A stretch of DNA of 64,000 nt, from positions 2,108,001-2,172,000 of the forward strand of contig JAGVVL010000022.1 of assembly GCA_018287875.1 (NCBI GenBank). Direction: 5' to 3'. The position numbers and the translations under genes are program-made. The stretch's first letter is position 1. Each line of letters opens with the position of its first letter. The notes beneath the pieces are model-generated. The model did not search any database and was not told the DNA's origin. It worked only from the letters and a program-made list of their open reading frames with translations. The DNA is from Nigrospora sphaerica. Taxonomy: Eukaryota > Ascomycota > Sordariomycetes > Amphisphaeriales > Apiosporaceae. Shown here in pieces: positions 56,383-64,000 of this stretch.

Positions 56383-58260
56383 ATGGCGAGGCGCGTGTTG
56401 CGGCTGATTCTGGGCGCCGTCGCCCTCTGGGCTCTGGCCTCTTGGTACTACAGCTGGAGCCCGCGGGACCGCGGTCCGATGATGGCGGCGTCGCCCGACG
56501 GCCGACTTACCCCCGCCGACCGGGCGACAACGCGGTGGAAGAAGCTGCCGGTGCAGAATCCGGTGAAGAACCTCACACCCCTGCCCGCCGGCATACCGAG
56601 CGGCAAAATACCGAAAGTGCAAGTTGCGCAGCCTGCCGAGGATGAGGCGGCCAAGGCGGTGCGCCTGAAGCGGCTCGCGACCGTCAAAGAAAGCTTCACA
56701 CACAGCTGGGAGGGATACAAGAAGAAGGCTTGGATGCAGGACGAAGTCACACCCCTCACGGGCGAGGCAAAGAACCCCTTCGGAGGCTGGGCCGCGACGC
56801 TCGTAGACTCGCTGGACAGCCTGTGGATCATGGGTATGAAGGACGACTTCGAACGCGCCGTCAAGGCCTGCGAGGCCATCGACTTTACGACGACGCAGAC
56901 CAGGGACATCAACATTTTCGAGACGACGATCCGCTACATGGGCGGCTTCCTGGCCGCATACGAGCTGAGCGAGCAAAGATACCCCTCGCTGCTGAGGAAG
57001 GCGGTCGAGGTGGGCGAGCTGGTCATGTGCGCCTTCGACACGCCCAACCGGATGCCCGTTTCGCGGTGGGACTGGCGCGCCTACGTCCGAGGCGAGTTGC
57101 AGACGGCGCCGATGCAGGTCCTCGTGGCCGAGATCGGGTCGCTGAGCATGGAGTTCTCCAAGCTTTCCCAGCTCACGGGCGATATGGTTTACCACGACGC
57201 CGCGCAGAGGATCTCGGACGCCATGGAGGACAACCAGGACAAGACGCTGCTGCCGGGCATGTGGCCCATAGTCCTGGACGCTTCGAAGTGGCCGATGCGC
57301 TTCCAGGGAGGCGCCTTCACGCTGGGCGGCATGTCGGACTCGCTCTACGAGTACCTACCCAAGCAGTACCTGATCCTGGGCGGCGCCCTGCAGCAGCCGC
57401 GCAAGCTGTACGAGAACTTTATCGAGGTGGCCAAGAAGCATCTCTTCCGCCGCGCCCTGAACCCCGCCAACAAGGCCATTCTGTTCTCGGGCGACGCCCA
57501 GTCCGTCAAGACGCACAGCGGCGAGTACCAGGTGACGACGAAGGCCCGCGCCCAGCATCTGACGTGCTTCGCCGGGGGCATGGTAGGGCTGGCGGCCAAG
57601 ATCTTTGACCGCCCGGCGGATATGGAAGTGGCCAAGCAACTCACCGAGGGCTGCGTCTGGGCGTACGGCGCCACGCCGTCGGGCATCGGGCCCGAGATTT
57701 TCGATTTCGTCCCCTGCGACGCGAACCCGGCGCAGGACGACTGCCAATGGGACGAGCGGCGCTGGCTGGCGGCCAGTAAGAAGTACTGGCGCCCCAACTC
57801 GTTCGACGTCACCGACGAGACCATCACGGACCTCCTGGAACTCCGGCGGATCCCCAAGGGCATGTTGGACGTCCCGGACCGCCGCTACATCCTGCGGCCC
57901 GAGGCCATCGAGTCCGTCTTTCTGATGTACCGCATGACGGGTGACGCGAGCTGGATGGACAAGGGGTGGGGCATGTTCACGGCCATCGAGAAGCACTCGC
58001 GCACCAAGCTCGCGGCGGCCGCCCTGGCCGACATCACGCTGGAGAAGCCGGTGCAGGCGGACAGCATGGAGAGCTTCTGGCTCGCCGAGACGCTCAAGTA
58101 CTTCTACCTCCTCTACAGCGACTTCGACGTCGTGGACCTGGACACGTGGGTACTCAACACCGAGGCGCACCCGCTGCGACGCGGCGACGCCATGGCGCCC
58201 GGGCCGGGGTCGCTGCTGCACCCCGTGCAGTTTAAGAAGCCCGACGCAGGCACTGCCTAG
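56383..58260 (+). CDS. GH47 alpha-1,2-mannosidase family protein, type II membrane
   Basis: 625 aa, single exon. The ATG at 56383 gives MARRVLRLILGAVALWALAS, a signal-anchor typical of Golgi/ER type II glycosidases; the frame is open from 56272 but the extra 37 residues would bury the anchor. GH47 enzymes trim mannose from N-glycans. Family blocks are present: ESFTHSWEGYKKKAW, GWAATLVDSLDSLWIMGM, INIFETTIRYMGGFLAAYEL (E180, the catalytic-acid position), GCVWAYGATPSGIGPEIFDF, RRYILRPEAIESVFLMYR (E507), and the C-terminal LNTEAHP whose T593 ligates calcium in the family. One point is odd: the block usually written D-H-L-x-C-F is QHLTCF here (Q391), so the central catalytic Asp appears to be Gln. 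It may belong to a divergent fungal GH47 subgroup. Function as a processing mannosidase is likely but not certain. Confidence 0.9.
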   Translation: MARRVLRLILGAVALWALASWYYSWSPRDRGPMMAASPDGRLTPADRATTRWKKLPVQNPVKNLTPLPAGIPSGKIPKVQVAQPAEDEAAKAVRLKRLATVKESFTHSWEGYKKKAWMQDEVTPLTGEAKNPFGGWAATLVDSLDSLWIMGMKDDFERAVKACEAIDFTTTQTRDINIFETTIRYMGGFLAAYELSEQRYPSLLRKAVEVGELVMCAFDTPNRMPVSRWDWRAYVRGELQTAPMQVLVAEIGSLSMEFSKLSQLTGDMVYHDAAQRISDAMEDNQDKTLLPGMWPIVLDASKWPMRFQGGAFTLGGMSDSLYEYLPKQYLILGGALQQPRKLYENFIEVAKKHLFRRALNPANKAILFSGDAQSVKTHSGEYQVTTKARAQHLTCFAGGMVGLAAKIFDRPADMEVAKQLTEGCVWAYGATPSGIGPEIFDFVPCDANPAQDDCQWDERRWLAASKKYWRPNSFDVTDETITDLLELRRIPKGMLDVPDRRYILRPEAIESVFLMYRMTGDASWMDKGWGMFTAIEKHSRTKLAAAALADITLEKPVQADSMESFWLAETLKYFYLLYSDFDVVDLDTWVLNTEAHPLRRGDAMAPGPGSLLHPVQFKKPDAGTA

Positions 58261-59680
58261 CCGTTGCTGTGTCAGGACAAGGCGCGGCACAAGGAGTGGG
58301 TGTGGATAATATGTATCGCGACGAGATAGCCTCAGTCCTGCAAACGAATGTATATATTATTATTTCATGCGCTCCCAACATCACGCTGCCACGCGGTGGA
58401 TGCAGCTGCAGATGAACCGCGGTACGACGACTTGCTTCGCCCGGTGTGGCCTAGTTCCTAGTTGTACATGGCGCAGCCTGGGGTGAAGGAAAGTCACGAG
58501 TACCTGCGTACATGTGATCTGTCACCCAAACAGCCATAGATGTACGTGCACCTACTTACATACCTGCTATGGATGTAGGAACCTATGCAAATGCACGCAG
58601 ACGGCCTGTCTTTTTCTTTTCTTTTCTTTTTTTTGGGGGGGGCTTAAGCTGCGAGGGGTGCACCATGCACTGGAGAGGTTGATGCACTGCAAGATCAGCA
58701 ACGGGCAGTGGGACCGGCCGTTGCCCTCGCCCCGACGGGCCCTGCATCGTTTCACTATCATTCCGAATGTTACCGAACGCGACACAAAAGGCTCGGGGCG
58801 CCCCTTGCCGGATTGCCGAGCTGCTGGGCGGTGGCATGCGACGCGGGTATATAAACGAAAGCCCGGTCCGCAGCGTCTCCCACGTTTGTTCCTCTCGTGA
58901 CGCCTGCCTTGTCCCTCCCCCGTGAGCTCGCCCGATGCCAGCGCCATCTCCGCTCGCGACAGGTGGGCGGACCCTCTGTCAACCTGCTGTCGAGGATCGG
59001 CGCTCCCTAGTTCTGCCAATCACCGGCTGACTTGAGGCACGAGGCCGGCTTCCCCTCTGAGTCTTTGCTGGTCTGTATTGCCCCCCAATCGCGGCAAGTA
59101 TGGTCCTGAGGGGGGTTATCGTTGCCAAGTTGCTTGGCTGGCTCGGCCGGCAGGCTCATCTGCGCCCGCTCGCGGCCTTTTTTCACCGCCGATGCCGCCG
59201 ATGCCCGCCAGCGCTGGCCTTGGCCGCTATTGGGCCAGGGGGGGCCTGATCAAGAGCAGAGATTACGGGCGATGCATTCATAGCCCCCGATCCATTGAAA
59301 TAGGCAGGTGTACCGGCAGTTGGGAAAACGGACGATAAACGGTGAGGCTATTCCCCCCCCCCCAGGTAGTCCGGATCCGCCGCATGCGCCACTCGACTCC
59401 CCCCGCGCCTTTTGACTTCAGCTTTATCTCATCCAAGGGGAAGAAAAGCCCTCTGACGCCCGACCCCATTGCTCAGCGAACCCGCCAGCTTCGCGTCTAT
59501 TCCGGACTACGCCAACCGCCTGCGTTACAGAGTTTGCCGCGGCGGCTATTGCTAGCAAACATTGCGTCCGACGGCTTCGTCGACCTCAGTCCTCGGCAGC
59601 GGTGACACGACTAGACTTTCTCCCTGGTCCTTGGATTCCGCGGTAAAAGGGTGTGAGCAGCCCTGCCCGACCTAGCAAGC
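58261..59680. other. intergenic between mannosidase and CDF transporter
   Basis: About 1.4 kb without a gene. It includes the 3' end of the mannosidase transcript, a T/C-rich tract with TTTTCTTTTC units at 58609-58634, the TATA box at 58848-58855 and a C tract at 59354-59364. Confidence 0.6.
58848..58855 (+). promoter_or_regulatory. TATA box (TATATAAA)
   Basis: A consensus TATATAAA in a GC-rich setting, followed by a pyrimidine-rich stretch 50-80 nt downstream. The next gene on this strand is the CDF transporter, whose ATG lies about 830 nt on. Either that gene has a long leader or an intron in it, or an unannotated transcript starts here. Confidence 0.45.
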
Positions 59681-61039
59681 ATGGAGCCCGATTTGTCCTC
59701 CAGCATCACCATGCATCCGCACCCGTTCCACCTGCCAAGTAACTCGGGCCACGGTTCGCGACCGGGTCCGGCGCGCGGGACGGGCTCCAGCACCGCCGTC
59801 GAGCCCGTCGGCGAGGAACACGAGCAGGCCGTCGCGCGCCACGCGAGCGCGGCCGGCACCGACGTCGAGTCGCAGAACACGCGCCGCTACTCGGGCGGCG
59901 ACCCGTACAACCTGCAGTCGGCCTTCAAGACGGCCGACCAGATCAACAAGATCAAAGCCAACACGTCGCGGAAGCGCGTCGCGGGCGGCTCGGGCGGCGG
60001 CGGCGGCTCGGCGCCGCGCGGCCGCCTCTTCCGGGCGCGCCGGGTCGAGACCTTCTACAAGACGCAGAACGAGACCATCGAGCGCCTGCTCAAGACGGTC
60101 GAGGAGCACCGCGCCGACGCGCGCCAGGAGGCCGGTGACGACCACCTGCGCTTCCGCCTCGCCGTGTGGGGCAGTTTCGTCGCCAACGTCATTCTGTCTA
60201 TCCTCCAGCTCTACGGCGCCATCTCGTCGGGCTCTCTGTCGCTCTTCACCACCATGGCCGACGCCATCTTCGACCCGCTGAGCAACCTAACGCTGATCCT
60301 CACCAACCGCGCCGTGCGCCGCGTTGACCCAAACCGCTTCCCCAGCGGCAAGGCGCGCCTCGAGACGGTCGGCAACATTGCCTTTTGCTTCCTCATGGCC
60401 GCCGTTTCCTTCATCATCATCGCCTTCGCGGCGCAGGACCTGGCGACGCACCGGCCCGGCGACGAGACCAAGGCCTTCCACCTGCCCTCGGTCATCGCCG
60501 TCGTCATCGCCTTCTGCACCAAGCTCGGCCTCTTCTTCTACTGCTGGGGCATCAAGGACAAGTACAGCCAGGTCGACATCCTGTGGCAAGACCACCGTAA
60601 CGATCTGCTCATCAACGGCTTCGGCATCCTGACGTCGGTCGGCGGCGCCAAGCTGGTCTGGTGGATCGACCCCATGGGGGCCGTCGTGCTCTCCGTCCTC
60701 GTCGCCGCCATCTGGCTGCGCACCGCTTTCGTCGAGTTCATGCTCCTCGTCGGCGTCGTCGCCTCGGTCGAGATGCAGCAACTCATCACCTACGTCTGTC
60801 TCACCCACTCGCCCGCCATCCAGGGCATCGACACGGTGCGCGTCTACCACTCCGGCCCTCGCCTCATCGCCGAGATCGACGTTGTCATGGACCCCGATGC
60901 CTCCCTCCGCGCCACCCACGACGTCGCCGAGGAGCTCCAGGTCAAGCTCGAGGCCCTGCCCGACATCGAGCGCGCCTACGTCCACGTCGACTACGAGACC
61001 ACCCATAAGCCCGAGCACGCCATCAAGAAGGACATCTAG
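59681..61039 (+). CDS. cation diffusion facilitator, Mn2+-type
   Basis: 452 aa, single exon. Residues 1-150 are a hydrophilic N-terminus with a Gly/Ser linker (AGGSGGGGGSAPRG) and the block RVETFYKTQNETIERLLKTV. The transmembrane core begins at about 155 (FRLAVWGSFVANVILSILQL). TM2 carries D194-A-I-F-D198 in TMADAIFDPLSN, and TM5 carries D304-H-R-N-D308 in WQDHRNDLLINGFG. A DxxxD in both helices is the signature of the manganese subfamily of CDF transporters (zinc types have HxxxD). Between them lies the conserved FPSGKARLETVGNIAFCFL. The cytosolic C-terminal domain ends ALPDIERAYVHVDYETTHKP, matching the HVDYE...HKPEH pattern of Mn-CDFs (plant MTP8-11 like). It exports divalent cation in exchange for protons, probably loading Mn2+ into the Golgi or vacuole. 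Golgi Mn2+ would serve glycosyltransferases, a loose link to the neighbouring mannosidase. Confidence 0.92.
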   Translation: MEPDLSSSITMHPHPFHLPSNSGHGSRPGPARGTGSSTAVEPVGEEHEQAVARHASAAGTDVESQNTRRYSGGDPYNLQSAFKTADQINKIKANTSRKRVAGGSGGGGGSAPRGRLFRARRVETFYKTQNETIERLLKTVEEHRADARQEAGDDHLRFRLAVWGSFVANVILSILQLYGAISSGSLSLFTTMADAIFDPLSNLTLILTNRAVRRVDPNRFPSGKARLETVGNIAFCFLMAAVSFIIIAFAAQDLATHRPGDETKAFHLPSVIAVVIAFCTKLGLFFYCWGIKDKYSQVDILWQDHRNDLLINGFGILTSVGGAKLVWWIDPMGAVVLSVLVAAIWLRTAFVEFMLLVGVVASVEMQQLITYVCLTHSPAIQGIDTVRVYHSGPRLIAEIDVVMDPDASLRATHDVAEELQVKLEALPDIERAYVHVDYETTHKPEHAIKKDI

Positions 61040-61875
61040 TCCGTTCTTTCTCCGCTATGATGATCTACGTCTATTCGCTGTCCTGGTCCGTCTTGCGCTA
61101 GTCGCCGCGTGTGTGGGTGTATAATGCACACTTGCAGCCAGCCCTGTGGGCTTCCCAGGTAACGCTGGAGGGTTTCTGGCGGACCTAGCGGGTCGGCCTA
61201 TTTGGTCCGGTATCCGGGATTCCTGCTCTGTCGAAAGGGATGCACGCATAATCCACGAGAACATGTCAGCGCGTCAGCGGCGTACAAGGCTTCGCTGCCA
61301 CTGAGGAAAGACGGGCCGATACACAACGTTCGGCCTGGCCCGGAATATACGATGGGCCTTCTTGCTATCGGATTGGCATGCCTCTGAAGGCTTGGAGTCT
61401 CTTCTTGCTATTGTTTTTTTTGTTAATGGTAGAGAACGAATAAAACGCATCATTCCAGGCATAATAATTACTCTGTGGCCCGAGTGAGCGTGGTGGTATG
61501 GCGGACGACCAGCAGGCAATCCACCGCTTGGGGAGTTCTTTATCGGCATTGACAGGCTTCCGGGCCGAATTTCACCATGGCACGGTCCCCCCGAGGCGTG
61601 ATGGGCGTTTCGTGCCCCGTGCCGACGACCCAAGCTGCCGGGTGCCATCGCCTGCGCTGGCTGCGGAGCGGCAGGGCGATCAACGTCGGAGAATTTTTGA
61701 ATCTGCAATGATGCGGCACGGCATGGCGATGGCGGGCATAGCCCAAGAGGACCCCCCCCCTTCACCTCCTCACCTCCACAACAAGCCAGCCCCGGCCGTA
61801 CGTGCTCGTACCTACCTACCTGGGTCCCCAACTAGGCATGCGCTCACGACATTCCGTGCCCCCGCCGAGCCTGCG
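61040..61875. other. intergenic, no supported gene
   Basis: About 835 nt of convergent 3' ends: the CDF transporter from the left and the F-box-like gene from the right. A T run at 61411-61420 precedes AATAAAACG at 61439-61447, a possible polyadenylation signal for the CDF transcript. Confidence 0.55.
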
Positions 61876-62701
61876 TCACACGATGGCGTACCGGCCCCGT
61901 CTGTATCGGTATGCACAGTCGAGACAGGGGTTGACAACAGGAGGGCAGCCGCCCTGGGCGTCGGCCGCGGTGATGTTCCGGACGATGGCCTCATGCGTCG
62001 CCCGGGCTCGCCCGGGCAAGGGTAGGTTCGAGCCCCGTTCCATGGCACCGAAACATCTTCTCGCGAGTGCCGCGCCATCCGTCTTCCACGCCCGACGGGG
62101 ACTCTGCTGCCAGTGCCGACAGAGGCAGGCGTCCCGAAATGTGATGGTCCTGATCAGTACCAGGGTGGACCAGCGCATGTGCCAAAGCAGAAAGGACCGC
62201 GGCTCGAACGGTTGCTGGACGAGACCTAGACCCCAAGATCAGCGAGCTGCCGGGCGAGACCGGGGCCCATCGTCAAGGGGAGGGGAGGGGCTGAGGTGGA
62301 TGCGGTATAGCCTGGCCGCTGGGTCTCCGGACGATAGGCTTACAAGCTACGACAAAGTCGTTCTGTTGATAGAATAGGCGCGCTGCTTCGTGGTGGATCT
62401 GCCGGCATGTGCGCAGGAGGGAAGCCTGCGGGCGAGGCGCGTTCGTAGGAGAAACCGGCTGGGCAGCACGGCAAGACATACAGCGACAAGGATGATAGGC
62501 CCGATGGCGTCCAAGATGCGGTGGCACAAAAAGAGGGCCGCGACTCAGCAAGACGCGTTTGTAGACATCCAGGCGCAGCTCTGTGGGGAGTGCCAGCAAG
62601 AGACATAACCCCATGCTTCCGTCGTCATTCGCTGGCCGGTGACTCACAGGACGATCTGGAGGGGGGAGGGCATTAACAGGTGCCCAGCGAAAAGTGCCCA
62701 A
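61876..62701 (-). CDS. F-box/2EXR-like protein
   Basis: Minus-strand exons 62701-62344 and 62225-61876 give 235 aa. The 118-nt intron (GTAAGC...TCTAG) joins NDFVVA to CLVQQPFEPRSFLLWHMRW in frame. LLALPTELRLDVYKRVLLSRG is the typical first helix pair of the fungal 2EXR/F-box-like family, and the later ASLLRTCRQIHHEAARLFYQ plus QNDF is its second hallmark. Between them is a Cys-rich insert (HPCRCMSCRAAQP). The C-terminal exon is basic and ends in ACVxxC-like PCLDCAYRYRRGRYAIV. An internal ATG at 62614 (MGLCLLLALP) may be the true start. Function is unknown; family members are numerous in fungi and sometimes act in ubiquitin ligases. Confidence 0.6.
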
Positions 62702-64000
62702 ATCAGGTCTACTTGGCGATAGTTGAGAGGATGGTGAAAGACTTTTCCATCAAGGGAGACTCCACCACCAGGCTGTTTACAGCACCTGGCCCGACCTGCC
62801 CAACCTGCTAGCGTCAACGTACCGAGACCCTGCATATGAGTTTCGGGCGATGCCTGTCGTTCGGGTTGCCGGGGTTTGTTTTCCATGTCGTCGACGGGCG
62901 ACAGCGTGGCATGAGTTCAAGCTACAGGCAAGTTGCGGTGTCACCACGACACAGCCGCCGAGGGTGGAGGCGGGGAGGGGAGAGGGGGCACAGGGGAGAT
63001 GCGGGGGAACCTCCACCGCCGGTTCGTGCGCACGGGTTTCCCCTTGTGACTGTTGCTCGCTCGCGTTACGTTTCTCATCCAGCTGCCATGGCGCCGATCT
63101 ACTGCTGCTGCTGCTGCTGTTGCTAGTCGTAATGGTGGTGTTTTTTATGTGTGCGCGGCCAGGCGTCGAACTGCGGGTTGCGAGGTCTGGTTGTTACTTT
63201 AGGTACCTCCTACTGTGGTGTGGCGCTCTCGGGCCGGTCATGCGACGGGTGACGGCTTGAGCTTCCTAACTGATTTGGCTCCGGACTGCAGCATGACGTC
63301 TCGACGACTCGCCGTCGGCGCGTCTTTGGGCGATCGGGCGTCGTTGACACGGTTGACAGTTCGCCGTCCGTACCGTATGTACCCGGACGGGGTGAAAGTG
63401 TCTCCCGCTCAGGCCCTTTCGGCTGCTTCCTGCGGATTTGGGCTGCTGGCGGGAGGGGAGGGGGCGGTGGGGAAAAGGCTCACAGTCCGATCTCTTCGCT
63501 TTTCGCGCCCGATAACCCAGTCATTGAGGGCTATGTATCTTTTGTCGCACGGGCGGATCCCAGGTCCGTGGAGGTGGTGCGGACCCCCCCCCCCCGGGCG
63601 CTCTATTGGAAGGTTCAGGACGGCTTCAATCATGGAACTTCGAGTTGCCTGCTCTTTCTGGCAGAAGGGCATCCACGTTGCCATGACAGGTACGTCGTAA
63701 ATGAACGAAGGGAGGAATGCACATGCACTTGGGTATGGCCAAATGGACACACGAGTCGGGGCTTCCGACCTGAGGGTTCGAGGTCACAGCCGCGTTGTTA
63801 TCCCATTCCGGAAACTGGGAGGTCGATTCCGAAGTTGTGGTTGGTCAATGACGAGGAACGGGGGCCCCTCGCGTCTGGTGGCCGCGACCGCTCTGCAGTG
63901 GAACCAGTTCAGTCGGGCTGCCATCATGCAATGACGGCCCCAGCAGAATTATGTGGCGGGCGCACACAGGTGAGACAGGCGTAGGCGAGACAAACGATTG
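62702..64000. other. terminal stretch, no supported gene
   Basis: About 1.3 kb running to the window edge. A short (CTG)n tract lies at 63100-63120 and a C tract at 63585-63597. Frames on both strands overlap and lack recognisable domains. A gene entering from beyond the right edge cannot be excluded. Confidence 0.45.

Noticed and set aside
57355..58290. 311-codon minus-strand frame
   Set aside because: Complete overlap with the GH47 exon; composition is that of an antisense GC-rich shadow.
61985..62050. tRNA-like B box (GGTTCGAGCCCCG)
   Set aside because: T-stem pairs poorly, no A box or acceptor stem fits, and the site lies in the second exon of the F-box-like gene on the other strand.
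1..64000. CRISPR arrays, bacterial operons, telomere repeats
   Set aside because: None seen; gene structure with short spliceosomal introns is fungal, and no (TTAGGG)n tract occurs.

Overview
The window is nuclear DNA of a filamentous ascomycete (Pezizomycotina, most likely Sordariomycetes). The evidence is GC-rich coding sequence, many short introns (about 48-190 nt, GT..AG, several with CTAAC-like branch sites), and fungal-specific gene content: a HAM-2/PRO22-type STRIPAK subunit, DUF6590 proteins, F-box-like proteins and a HET-like fragment. Nothing bacterial, viral or CRISPR-like was seen. Exon joins were made by hand from splice signals and frame continuity; each multi-exon model given here sums to a whole number of codons.

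Layout: 0-3.3 kb gene-poor. 3.3-4.5 kb an SDR-fold protein lacking the active-site lysine (+). 5.5-9.9 kb TRAPPII subunit Trs120 (+). 11.4-12.2 kb a broken GC-rich ORF. 13.0-14.2 kb fibrillarin/NOP1 (-), divergent from the large-subunit ribosomal protein uL22/RPL17 (+, 15.0-16.0 kb). 16-19.4 kb empty. 19.5-21.5 kb a coiled-coil protein (-). 22.5-24.2 kb a six-exon DUF6590 gene (+) facing a second, partial DUF6590 copy on the other strand (26.5-26.9 kb). 27.6-29.1 kb a single-pass membrane protein with a decapeptide repeat (-). 32.3-34.2 kb a disordered Pro/Gly/Met-rich protein (-). 34.2-43.8 kb a 9.5-kb stretch with simple repeats but no convincing gene. 44.1-44.9 kb a small acidic protein ending in a PP1-docking-like RVRF (+). 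47.3-50.7 kb HAM-2/PRO22/Far11 (-). 51.7-52.2 kb a HET-like N-terminal fragment (-). 52.4-54.2 kb an F-box-like protein (-). 56.4-58.3 kb a GH47 alpha-mannosidase (+). 59.7-61.0 kb a Mn-type cation diffusion facilitator (+). 61.9-62.7 kb an F-box/2EXR-like protein (-).

Functional themes: ribosome biogenesis (NOP1 and uL22 share one divergent promoter region), membrane traffic and glycoprotein processing (Trs120, GH47, Mn transporter), and cell fusion/signalling (STRIPAK subunit, possible PP1 partner). Accessory DNA (DUF6590 pair, HET fragment, F-box-like genes) lies between these housekeeping genes. No cluster that would count as a new multi-gene system is convincing. The strongest leads are the facing DUF6590 pair, the SDR pseudo-enzyme, the GH47 with an unusual active-site residue and the RVRF-tailed acidic protein.
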